Shown in pieces: positions 1 to 6,958 of a stretch of DNA of 9,336 bases. The notes beneath the pieces were generated by a model that searched no databases, had not been told where the DNA came from, and was given only the letters and a program-made list of their open reading frames with translations. Position numbers and translations under genes: made by a program. Position 1 is the stretch's first letter. The number at the start of each line of letters is the position of its first letter. This DNA comes from an uncultured Gammaproteobacteria bacterium (lineage in GTDB: Bacteria > Pseudomonadota > Gammaproteobacteria > Pseudomonadales > Azotimanducaceae_A). The stretch spans positions 1 through 9,336 of the forward strand of contig CAJWGQ010000113.1 of NCBI GenBank assembly GCA_913041025.1. The letters are read 5' to 3'.

Positions 1-62
1 TGATTGAGTCATGGGAGAGGAATACTGGCAGATTGGGAGCTAACTTGTCAGTACCTGTGAGC
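1..62. other. Left-edge flank downstream of the operon, no assignable gene
   Basis: These 62 bases follow the stop codon of the last ATPase gene. No strong GC-rich hairpin with a T-run is visible, so no terminator is called. One plus-strand frame is open from base 3 to a TGA at 72-74 and would give the last 23 residues of a convergent protein, ending in LSVPVSLMP. A frame this short is open by chance often enough that I do not call it a gene. A short imperfect inverted pair (tactg at 23-27 and cagta at 49-53, 21-nt loop) is too weak to call. Confidence 0.4.
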
Positions 63-1034
63 CTAATGCCGTGATCTAACGTGGCAGCGAATAAAGTGAT
101 TTGGGTCAATTTCAACTAGTGGAGGCCGTTTACTCGCACACTGCGACTCAGCGATTGTGCATCTGCTTACATAAGGACAACCTTTTGGCGGTTCAATAGC
201 ATTGGGCAGCTCTCCCAAAATCACGGGCTCTTTATAGATCTTCCGACGATCGGGGTCCGGAATTGGAATAGCAGAGATCAAAGCCTGAGTGTATGGATGG
301 CACGATTTAGCGAAAATATCCGCAGTGGGGCCTTCCTCAACGATTACACCTAAATACATTACTTTGACCATATCAGATATGTGTCGAACAACAGATAAAT
401 CATGAGAAATAAACAGATAAGAGAGACCTAGTTCTTTTTGTAGACGAGCGAGTAGGTTTAGAATTTGGCTTTGAATCGATACATCTAAGGCACTTACCGG
501 CTCATCGCAAACGACTAACTTCGGAGACATTGTTAGCGCTCTAGCGATTACCACCCTTTGCCGCTGCCCACCTGAAAGCGCTTGAGGTGACCGGCCTAGT
601 AGGTCAGGGTTCAGTCCTACCATTGTCATTAAATCGCGCGTTCTATTTTCTATTTGCCGCTTGGGAAACCCCGAAATTTTCATAGGCTCGCCGATGGCCC
701 GACCTACGCTTAATTTGGGGTTGAGTGCTGAAACTGGATCTTGAGAAACAACTTGCATTTGGCTCCACACTTGTTTTCTTTCGTTTTTATTCAAAGCAGC
801 TAAGTTTGTGCCTTCAAAGAAAATTTCCCCTTCGGTTGTTTCAATAATGCCAAGTATCGCCCTTGCAACTGAGGACTTCCCACAACCCGACTCACCGACT
901 AGTGCAACAGTTTGCCCATGATTAATTCGTAAATTAACGCCATCAACGGCACGCAGAGTTGAATGCCTTTCTAAGAAGCTGTGCCTCTTTAATTTGTAAT
1001 TAACTTTAAGATTAACTGCATCTAATAAATACAT
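63..1034 (-). CDS. Peptide-class ABC transporter ATP-binding protein, DppF/OppF-like
   Basis: This is a 323-residue cytoplasmic ATPase subunit that would pair with the preceding ATPase to power the importer. Seen in the sequence: Walker A GESGCGKS at residues 47-54, Q-loop SQDP at 97-100, signature LSGGQRQR at 153-160, Walker B VVCDEP at 174-179, and the switch His in SHDL at 210-213. The C-terminal oligopeptide-transporter extension follows, with HPYTQ at 246-250 and four cysteines at 286, 292, 299 and 317. Length and motif order are normal for the family. The ATG lies 3 nt after the TAA of the upstream ATPase. No good Shine-Dalgarno sequence is visible, so translation is probably coupled. 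This is the last gene of the visible operon. The family is certain; the transported substrate is not known. Confidence 0.95.
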   Translation of the reverse strand: MYLLDAVNLKVNYKLKRHSFLERHSTLRAVDGVNLRINHGQTVALVGESGCGKSSVARAILGIIETTEGEIFFEGTNLAALNKNERKQVWSQMQVVSQDPVSALNPKLSVGRAIGEPMKISGFPKRQIENRTRDLMTMVGLNPDLLGRSPQALSGGQRQRVVIARALTMSPKLVVCDEPVSALDVSIQSQILNLLARLQKELGLSYLFISHDLSVVRHISDMVKVMYLGVIVEEGPTADIFAKSCHPYTQALISAIPIPDPDRRKIYKEPVILGELPNAIEPPKGCPYVSRCTIAESQCASKRPPLVEIDPNHFIRCHVRSRH

Positions 1035-1037
1035 AGT

Positions 1038-1979
1038 TTAAAGCGGAGAAAAACACGCGGCCCCGTCGACCCCCGGTAAAAGCACTGGCCTTTCCTTACA
1101 ATCGTCAACCGCACGATCGCAACGCGGGAAGAATCTGCATCCACTCCGCTGGTCTCCCGGCGACGGCACACTCCCGCTAATAGTGAATAACTCTTCTTTT
1201 CGAGGCCGGTCAACGCGTGGCAAGGTTTGAAGCAACATTTGCGTATAAGGATGGTGTGGCAAGGCAAATATGTTTTCTACTGAGCCTCTCTCCACTATCC
1301 GACCACCGTACATTACGGATACATCGTCTGCGATTTCGGCTACAACCCCCATGTCATGGGTAATAAGAAGTACAGACAAGCCCAGTTCCGATGACAGTTC
1401 GGATAACAGCTGTAATATTTGAGCTTGAACCGTAACGTCAAGAGCCGTAGTAGGCTCATCCGCTATCAACAATTTAGGTTTAGAAACTAAAGCAGAGGCA
1501 ATCATTGCTCGCTGACACATACCGCCGGATAACTCGTATGGTAATTGTTTAGCTCTTATCTCCGGTTGAGGAATACCAACCCGCTCCATAAGTTCTATGG
1601 CTTTAGAAAAGGCTCTCTTTCCGCTCGCAATTCCATGAACCTCTAAACTCTCCGCAACCTGAACGCCCACCGGAGCGAGAGGGTTCAAGGAACCAACCGG
1701 CTCTTGAAATATCATAGAAATCTGCCGACCACGTAAGCTAGACATTTCCCTTTCGGACAGCTCAGCTATGTTTAAACTATCAAATTCTATCCTTCCTTGT
1801 ATCAATTCGAGGTTGTTACTCAGAAGTCCAATAACGGCGAGCGCTGTAAGGGATTTTCCCGAGCCACTCTCACCAACAAGCGCACTAATCTTTCCACCCT
1901 TAACGTCTAAATCAACGCCATCAACCAAATGTAGTCCATTTGAAGCTACTGTCAGTCCTTGAATTGACAACAAAGGCAT
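1038..1979 (-). CDS. Peptide-class ABC transporter ATP-binding protein, DppD/OppD-like
   Basis: This is a 313-residue cytoplasmic ATPase, the first of the pair. Motifs: Walker A GESGSGKS at residues 36-43, Q-loop FQEP at 91-94, signature LSGGMCQR at 150-157, Walker B LLIADEP at 170-176, and switch His at 208 in THDM. The C-terminal extension contains HHPYTQ at 242-247 and cysteines at 281, 287, 294 and 309, in the CX5CX6C arrangement found in DppD/OppD proteins. The signature carries Cys155 where relatives usually have Arg (LSGGMRQR), a small departure that leaves the LSGG core intact. The ATG follows the upstream TAA after one base. It has a good ribosome binding site (GGAGAG) inside the end of the upstream gene, so this start is secure. 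Confidence 0.95.
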   Translation of the reverse strand: MPLLSIQGLTVASNGLHLVDGVDLDVKGGKISALVGESGSGKSLTALAVIGLLSNNLELIQGRIEFDSLNIAELSEREMSSLRGRQISMIFQEPVGSLNPLAPVGVQVAESLEVHGIASGKRAFSKAIELMERVGIPQPEIRAKQLPYELSGGMCQRAMIASALVSKPKLLIADEPTTALDVTVQAQILQLLSELSSELGLSVLLITHDMGVVAEIADDVSVMYGGRIVERGSVENIFALPHHPYTQMLLQTLPRVDRPRKEELFTISGSVPSPGDQRSGCRFFPRCDRAVDDCKERPVLLPGVDGAACFSPL

Positions 1980-1980
1980 T

Positions 1981-3555
1981 TTAGCTCTCCGCTATCGCGG
2001 CAGCCCAAGGGCTATTTGGGTGCGCCGCTCCAATGTTTTTACCATTGCCACATCCCGAAGTTACCAGTGAAGGAACTGCGAAGTTTACTGGAAGCAATGT
2101 ATCTTCAACAATTCGAGTTTTGTGATGTTGAGCTACGCTTTGAAGTGTTTCAGCCGAAAAAGCCCGATTTATAAGTAGAGTATCAGAGCTCGTGTCTATC
2201 CTCGGGGCATGCATAGCCTCTTCTGGTGAGTAATTGAGATCGACCAAATAAGACAAGATCTGTGCGACTGCGGGCACTATTTTGCGGCCTCCGGCTGCGC
2301 CTAGGGCTATTTCCGGCTTCTTACCCCTCACAGCAATTACAGGGCTCATGTTTGCAAGTGGTTTTTCACCGGGTGCTATTGAATTTGGTCTGTCTCTACG
2401 TGGGTCGAACCACATCATCCCATTGTTTAGAAGGATTTCCAGATCAGGCACCATGACCTTTGAACCAAAGCGGGACAACAATGTGTTTGTTAGAGCAACC
2501 ATATTGCCTTTTCGATCCACAACAGACACGTGACTAGTGCAACTATCTTTCCCCGCAGCATGCCCCATTGTTTCAAGCCTCAACCGATCGGCTGCCATCA
2601 GCGCGTTCGCATAGGCGAGGGTTATCTCTGGCTCGCTAGCTGCAGAGAGATCAACGCGTCCTAGACTTGCTAATGCTGCTAGTAAAGTGGGCCCCCCGGA
2701 AAGCTGGGACATCGCATAAACCTCTCGGCCTTTGTACTGAAGGCTGAGCGGCGCACGCCATTCCGATTGGTAGTTTCTTAGATCGTTCTTAGTCAGCCGG
2801 GAACCATACTGGCAAAGCGATTTCAGCATTTTATGGGCGATTTCTCCCTCGTAAAAATCATCGGCGCCTTCTTTTGCAAGCCGCTCCAAAAACGTTACAT
2901 TTTGCGGCAATCTCAAAAAGTAACTGTTAGGAAATTCTGGAGACGTTTTCCGCCGACTCTGATTAAGGAACGCTGAAGCGGCTGCAGCATTCTTCGAAAG
3001 ACCATCACGATCATTAGCAATCGCTAGCTCAGCGAACCAGTCGATTCGCATGCCCCTCGCTGCCAACTCGATGGTTGGAGCTATTACTTCATCCCACCTC
3101 AGCGACCCATAACGTTGCAGAGCAGCCGACAAACCGTGAACCGTGCCAGGCACACAAATTGATTTTGGGCCAATAAGGTTGTTATTGTTCTTCACCCTAG
3201 GCCAATCGAACCAATCACCATCGTTACCTTCTACCAAAATGTAGTCACATGACTGAATGCCTGCTGCCGCTCGGACGCCGAAGTCTAAAGTAGCAACCTC
3301 CCCATCCGAGTTTGCAAACAAGAGGAAGCCCCCTCCGCCAAGACCTGATAACCATGGTTCGACAACCGAGAGGGCGAAAGCCGCGGCTATCGCTGCATCC
3401 ATAGCGTTTCCCCCGCGCGCTAAAATCTCGCAGCCCACGCGTGATGCCTCATAGTGTTGAGTCGAAATCACGCCATCGTAGCTTTCGACCTGTGGCTTAC
3501 GAACGGACCATGTGTGATATGATTCTGACGCTGCTGAGAGCTTGCTTGGCTGCAA
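1981..3555 (-). CDS. Gamma-glutamyltransferase-family Ntn-hydrolase with altered donor pocket
   Basis: This 524-residue member of the gamma-glutamyltranspeptidase family should self-cleave before Thr340 (motif TSHVSVVD, 340-347) into a chain of about 339 residues and one of 185, with Thr340 as nucleophile. Family landmarks seen: RGGNAMDAAIAAAFALSVVEP at 47-67 (the familiar GGNAxDAA block), LGGGGFLL at 72-79, GPKSICVPGTVHGL near 129-142, LNNGMMWFDP at 376-385, MSP at 403-405 and the AGG turn at 421-423. Compared with E. coli GGT, the LDFR arginine is replaced (LDFGVR here), the acceptable match to Asp433 is Trp382, and the Ser462-Ser463 pair is Ala401-Asn402. Those residues hold the gamma-glutamyl group, so a different acyl donor is likely; an amidase or acylase role is possible. 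There is no signal peptide, unlike secreted GGTs, so it is probably cytoplasmic. The start is TTG, chosen because AAAAGG lies 7 nt upstream. Confidence 0.9.
   Translation of the reverse strand: MQPSKLSAASESYHTWSVRKPQVESYDGVISTQHYEASRVGCEILARGGNAMDAAIAAAFALSVVEPWLSGLGGGGFLLFANSDGEVATLDFGVRAAAGIQSCDYILVEGNDGDWFDWPRVKNNNNLIGPKSICVPGTVHGLSAALQRYGSLRWDEVIAPTIELAARGMRIDWFAELAIANDRDGLSKNAAAASAFLNQSRRKTSPEFPNSYFLRLPQNVTFLERLAKEGADDFYEGEIAHKMLKSLCQYGSRLTKNDLRNYQSEWRAPLSLQYKGREVYAMSQLSGGPTLLAALASLGRVDLSAASEPEITLAYANALMAADRLRLETMGHAAGKDSCTSHVSVVDRKGNMVALTNTLLSRFGSKVMVPDLEILLNNGMMWFDPRRDRPNSIAPGEKPLANMSPVIAVRGKKPEIALGAAGGRKIVPAVAQILSYLVDLNYSPEEAMHAPRIDTSSDTLLINRAFSAETLQSVAQHHKTRIVEDTLLPVNFAVPSLVTSGCGNGKNIGAAHPNSPWAAAIAES
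1985..1990 (-). promoter_or_regulatory. Ribosome binding site of the DppD-like ATPase gene
   Basis: The minus strand reads GGAGAG here, with the GGAG core 7 nt before the ATG at 1977-1979. It lies inside the last sense codons of the gamma-glutamyltransferase-family gene, so termination and re-initiation are coupled. Confidence 0.7.
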
Positions 3556-3559
3556 TGAT

Positions 3560-4432
3560 TTACCTTTTGGAAGAGGACCTCTGACTTACTGCGAGACCTG
3601 AAGGCAGTCTGACTTCAAGCTTCTTGCTAAGCGTCTCATGATACTTGGCTAATTCTCCGCAGGTCGTTATCCAGACAGAAAGATCTTCCCGGATTTTAGT
3701 GAAGAGCTCTTCCAGCTTCGTTACTCTCGAAGGTCGCCCTGAGATCCAGTCGTGAATGGTAAGCATAAAAAGCCCGCCAGAGCTGGCCTGCGCGTCTGCG
3801 TCGTTCGCCCATTGTGTAATTACCTCATTATCCCCTGCCGGCATATGGTCTCCCGGACCTAAGAATTTAAAATAAACAGCGTCGTCGTTATTCCAGAAAA
3901 CTGGGATCTCAGTGACACCGTCTATAGTGTATGGAGCATCAAAACCCATGAGGCTGGAGTCCCAAAGCCCTACCCTCTTGAGCTCACTAAACATGAAAGG
4001 CGTCATCTCCCAAGCTGGCGAGCGGAACCCTGCGGGTTCTTGACCTGTTTGCTTTTTGAAGAGTTCAATCGCACTGCCAAGTGAGTCAGCGAACTGCTGA
4101 TCTGAGATATCGCCGACTAATTCGTGATAGTAACCGTGCAAAGCTATCTCATGACCGCGCTCTATGAGCCCCGGTAAAAGGTCAGGGTTATCTTCTGCAA
4201 CAACACCTGGTACAAAAAAACTGCCTTTTATTGAAATCGAGTTCAACATTTTAACGATGCGGGCAAGACCGACACGCATCCCATATTGCCGATGATCCGC
4301 GATCGCAACTGTTTTTGGCAATTTATCACGATGTTGCCAAAGGTAAGGTGCGTTGGCATCTACATCTACACTAAAGCATGCTGCTGAATTTTTGCCTTCT
4401 GGCCAGATGTAGTTCGATTGGTCCCAGATCAT
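3560..4432 (-). CDS. CE4/NodB-fold deacetylase-family amidohydrolase (HpPgdA/PuuE-like)
   Basis: This 290-residue protein has the NodB homology fold, a metal-dependent C-N hydrolase of carbohydrate esterase family 4. Motifs seen: FSVDVDA at 20-26, with Asp23 or Asp25 as catalytic/metal Asp; YGMRVGLARIVKML at 50-63; IKGSFFVPG at 68-76; GHEIALHGYYHE at 93-104, with metal ligands His99 and His103; GFRSPAWE at 135-142; and TIHDWISGRPSR at 225-236, with the late catalytic His227. This pattern matches the single-domain branch that includes Helicobacter PgdA and the PuuE-type allantoinases, rather than extracellular chitin deacetylases. Some relatives in this branch act on small cyclic imides. There is no signal peptide or membrane anchor, so a cytoplasmic small amide or imide substrate fits better than cell-wall polysaccharide. 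The ATG overlaps the upstream TGA (ATGA). Confidence 0.88.
   Translation of the reverse strand: MIWDQSNYIWPEGKNSAACFSVDVDANAPYLWQHRDKLPKTVAIADHRQYGMRVGLARIVKMLNSISIKGSFFVPGVVAEDNPDLLPGLIERGHEIALHGYYHELVGDISDQQFADSLGSAIELFKKQTGQEPAGFRSPAWEMTPFMFSELKRVGLWDSSLMGFDAPYTIDGVTEIPVFWNNDDAVYFKFLGPGDHMPAGDNEVITQWANDADAQASSGGLFMLTIHDWISGRPSRVTKLEELFTKIREDLSVWITTCGELAKYHETLSKKLEVRLPSGLAVSQRSSSKR
3563..3568 (-). promoter_or_regulatory. Ribosome binding site that supports a TTG start
   Basis: The minus strand reads AAAAGG, 7 nt before the TTG at 3553-3555. It sits in the last codons of the deacetylase-like gene (Lys-Arg-stop). There is no in-frame ATG before the conserved GGNAMDAA block, so this site decides the start of the gamma-glutamyltransferase-family gene. 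Confidence 0.6.
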
Positions 4433-5187
4433 AGTGCTCTCTTTTTCTCTTGATAAACATCCATCGTGCCGGCCGAATTGCCGCCATCGACCGACAGAGT
4501 TGTTCCTGTAATATTGCGAGCCGCGCTTGAAGCAAGATACAAGGCCGCCTGGCCGATGTCATTTTTTGATATCTCGCCTCCGAGGGGGATTGATGACAAC
4601 ACCTGCTCAACGTGTTCTTCACTTAAGTGCGAAACTGACGAACCTTTCGCAAACCCGGGCTCCAAACAATTCACCCTTATTCCGTATTCAGCAAGTTCCA
4701 GAGCAAATCCTTTGCTCATTCGATCCAGTGCTGTCTTTGACATACAATACGTCACGGCAGTACGGCGCATCTTACGAGCAGCCCCAGAGGATATATTTAC
4801 GAAACTCCCCTTGATCTCTTCTCGAATCATTTGCAAGGAAAAGCCTCTCATTAGGGCGAATGGAGCCCGCACGTTAACACTCATAATTTGGTCCCAATCT
4901 TCGATTCGCATATCAAGAAGAAATGAAGACGGGTATATCCCAGCGTTATTAACGACAATGTGTGGCGCTCCCCACTCCTCGCTAACCGATTCCAACAATT
5001 TTTGCAGTCCTAAATCAGTTGTCAGGTCTGCCGACACTGCAAACCCTTCAAGCTGGTCTGCTGATGTATCTGATGAGCAAACGATTGCACCCTCCGCAAG
5101 GAAGTGTTCGACCAACATTCTTCCAATAATTCCATCTGCGCCTGTGATCACGACGCGTTTCCCTACAAATTCATCATCAAAATTCAC
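4429..5187 (-). CDS. Short-chain dehydrogenase/reductase (SDR), probably NAD(H)-linked
   Basis: This 252-residue cytoplasmic oxidoreductase has the length and layout of a classical SDR. Seen: Rossmann start VVITGADGIIG at 12-22, acidic Asp40 after beta-2 (favouring NAD over NADP), NNAG at 80-83, Asn105 in SVNVRAPF, catalytic Ser134 in NISSG, Tyr147 and Lys151 in YCMSK, PG at 177-178, and the usual SVDGG near the C-terminus (232-236). The glycine motif is TGxxGxxG, the spacing typical of extended SDRs, rather than the classical TGxxxGxG. The catalytic tetrad Asn-Ser-Tyr-Lys is complete. The start is GTG, overlapping the upstream permease stop (GTGA), with a weak GGGGG 9 nt upstream. The substrate is unknown; the operon suggests an alcohol or ketone formed during breakdown of the imported compound. 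Confidence 0.92.
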   Translation of the reverse strand: MNFDDEFVGKRVVITGADGIIGRMLVEHFLAEGAIVCSSDTSADQLEGFAVSADLTTDLGLQKLLESVSEEWGAPHIVVNNAGIYPSSFLLDMRIEDWDQIMSVNVRAPFALMRGFSLQMIREEIKGSFVNISSGAARKMRRTAVTYCMSKTALDRMSKGFALELAEYGIRVNCLEPGFAKGSSVSHLSEEHVEQVLSSIPLGGEISKNDIGQAALYLASSAARNITGTTLSVDGGNSAGTMDVYQEKKRAL

Positions 5188-6041
5188 GATTCAGTACCCC
5201 CATATTTCGGTAAGCCGCCGACGCGCTCACCGATTGTGTTAGCGCTCAAAACCAAAATGAACAAACCTACCCCTGGAAATGTTGAGATCCACCACGCTGT
5301 ACTCACATAATTACGCCCAGTGGATAGCATTGATCCCCAACTCGCTGCTGGCGGCTGTACTCCCAGACCTAAAAAGCTTAACCCAGCTTCAAAGAGAACC
5401 ATAAGGCCAAACTCCAAAGTTGCGATAACTAAAATCTGATTAAAAATATTTGGGAAGATGTGGGTCCTGAGCACATGCAGGGTAGTGGCTCCCATTGCAT
5501 TTGAGATAACAACGAACTCTCTATTCGCCAAGCTCAATGTTTGCGCGTGGGCAACTCTTGCATATCGGGGCCAACGCGAAAGACTCAGCACCAGTATGAC
5601 ATTTACTATTCCTGGCCCGAGAATAGCAACCAACAAAATTGCGAGAAGTATCGCAGGAATTGAGAGAAAAACATCAACAAGTCTCATGAGTATCTGCTCA
5701 AACCACCCCCGGTGGTGGCCGGCAAGCATCCCTAAAGCCGTACCGGCTACCCCCGAAAAAATAACCGAAAGAAAAGCCACAGACACGGATATTCTTGCCC
5801 CGTAGATCACTCTGCTCAGAACGTCTCTACCGAGTTCGTCTGAGCCAAGCCAAAATACCCCGCCGTTGACTTCAAATCCTGGTGCTTTTAATCTCGCAAG
5901 CAGATGCTGTCGATCAGGGTCGAAAGGCGAAATCCAAGGTGACAAGATAGCCATCACAATGAAAATAACCAGAAACAAATAAGGCCAAAATTGTGCAATT
6001 GCGCGTCTCAGTACAAAAGTAGCTTCTTTCAGGTATTCCAT
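5184..6041 (-). CDS. Peptide-class ABC transporter permease, DppC/OppC-like
   Basis: This is a 285-residue inner-membrane permease subunit. A hydrophobic segment at 19-35 leads into the conserved ISPFDPDRQ and FWLGSDELGRDVLSRVIYGAR block (about 37-83). Then come several membrane spans, the cytoplasmic EAA coupling loop (REFVVISNAMGATTLHVLRTHIFPN, 174-198), and EAGLSFLGLGVQPPAASWG (218-236), all hallmarks of DppC. The C-terminus is unusual: the usual GDxLRDxLDPR ending is replaced by GERVGGLPKYGGTES. The start is placed at the ATG one base after the upstream TGA (TGAAATG), which gives MEYLKEATFVLRRA. An upstream in-frame start at 6131 would overlap the other permease by 89 nt and add a non-family N-terminus, so it was not used. 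Confidence 0.93.
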   Translation of the reverse strand: MEYLKEATFVLRRAIAQFWPYLFLVIFIVMAILSPWISPFDPDRQHLLARLKAPGFEVNGGVFWLGSDELGRDVLSRVIYGARISVSVAFLSVIFSGVAGTALGMLAGHHRGWFEQILMRLVDVFLSIPAILLAILLVAILGPGIVNVILVLSLSRWPRYARVAHAQTLSLANREFVVISNAMGATTLHVLRTHIFPNIFNQILVIATLEFGLMVLFEAGLSFLGLGVQPPAASWGSMLSTGRNYVSTAWWISTFPGVGLFILVLSANTIGERVGGLPKYGGTES

Positions 6042-6042
6042 T

Positions 6043-6957
6043 TCATAGCCGAATGCGAGGATCGATAATTGAATAAAGCAGGTCCGATATAAGGTTGGCG
6101 GATACTGTAATAAAAGAACCGAGTAGTACAATTATCTGAACTACTGCAAAGTCCCTCGCAGCAATACTCTGCATAGTCAGAAGACCAAGGCCAGGCCATG
6201 CAAAAACAGTTTCAACAACAACGGCACCTGCAAGCAATTGAGAGACTTCAATCGCACTTATTGAGACTATGGGAACTAGAGAATTCCGCAATAGGTGCTT
6301 TCGCACCAGTCGCGCACCGCGAACGCCTCGTGCGCGAGCGGACCTTATGTAATCCTTCTCGAGCTCTTCTAGTACTGCGGTTCTCGTCATTCGCGCGTAG
6401 GTCGCTAACGAAAGGAGCCCAAGAGAAATCGATGGCATGATCAAATGCGAAAGACTCCCTGTCCCTGACGTGGGAAGCCATTGCAGCCAAACCCCAAAAA
6501 CTAAGATCATCACAATGCCAGACCAGAATGTGGGCAACGATTGGCATGCTAAGACAAACGCCATTAGCCACTTCGATACTTGGCGGCGAGCAGTAAAAGC
6601 CATAATCAGCCCGAGCGGGAATCCACAAACCATCGAAAAGGCAAGAGCCCCAATCGCTAGCTCGAGAGTCTCGGGAATCCGACTGGTAATGATTTCACTC
6701 ACAGGCGCATTCCGGACAAAACTAAAACCAAAATCTAGTTTAAAAGTATCAAATAGGAAATTCGCATATTGAGACCAAACCGGCTGATCAAGGCCCATTA
6801 CCTCACGCATGACCTTTATATCATCATCCGTCGCGGTCTCTGGCAAGAGGAGAGCGACGGGATCTCCAGTAAGACGCTGTAAAAAAAATACCAGGGAGAC
6901 CACACCGAAAATTGTAAGTGCGGCTTGGCTGAACCGAAAAACGAGGAAACGAATCAC
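6043..6957 (-). CDS. Peptide-class ABC transporter permease, DppB/OppB-like
   Basis: This is a 304-residue inner-membrane permease, partner of the next gene. Family features: N-terminal span MIRFLVFRFSQAALTIFGVV, followed by LTGDPVALLLPE and MGLDQPVWSQYANFL; GFSFV near 77-81; about six membrane spans; EAA loop KDYIRSARARGVRGARLVRK (about 201-220); VVETVFAWPGLGLLTMQSIA near 247-266; and the terminal SIIDPRIRL. I chose the GTG at 6955-6957. It follows the upstream TGA after one A, the same arrangement as at the next junction, and gives the usual MIRFL start. A TTG four codons upstream (6967-6969) is the alternative and would overlap the solute-binding gene by 11 nt. Neither has a clear Shine-Dalgarno sequence, so translation is probably coupled. 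Confidence 0.93.
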   Translation of the reverse strand: MIRFLVFRFSQAALTIFGVVSLVFFLQRLTGDPVALLLPETATDDDIKVMREVMGLDQPVWSQYANFLFDTFKLDFGFSFVRNAPVSEIITSRIPETLELAIGALAFSMVCGFPLGLIMAFTARRQVSKWLMAFVLACQSLPTFWSGIVMILVFGVWLQWLPTSGTGSLSHLIMPSISLGLLSLATYARMTRTAVLEELEKDYIRSARARGVRGARLVRKHLLRNSLVPIVSISAIEVSQLLAGAVVVETVFAWPGLGLLTMQSIAARDFAVVQIIVLLGSFITVSANLISDLLYSIIDPRIRL

Positions 6958-6958
6958 T

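Noticed and set aside
23..53. Imperfect inverted repeat (tactg/cagta) downstream of the last ATPase gene
   Set aside because: A 5-nt stem with a 21-nt loop and no T-run is not a credible terminator or operator.
4371..4622. 83-residue minus-strand frame across the SDR/deacetylase junction
   Set aside because: It overlaps two well-supported genes out of frame. Its translation is rich in basic residues and matches nothing I know.
4466..5242. 258-residue plus-strand open frame opposite the SDR gene
   Set aside because: It mirrors the SDR codons, shows no family motif, and crosses the GTGA junction into the permease. SDR genes often leave long antisense frames of this kind. The minus-strand frame has all SDR motifs.
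5458..5805. 115-residue plus-strand open frame opposite the DppC-like permease
   Set aside because: It is antisense to a strongly conserved permease, with no recognisable domain and no ribosome binding site.
6042..6131. Upstream in-frame start for the DppC-like permease, adding 30 residues
   Set aside because: It would overlap the first permease by 89 nt and gives an N-terminus unlike the family. The ATG at 6039-6041 directly after the upstream stop fits better.
6248..6628. 126-residue minus-strand frame inside the DppB-like permease
   Set aside because: It lies entirely within the permease in another frame, and its translation shows no motifs or sensible hydrophobic pattern.
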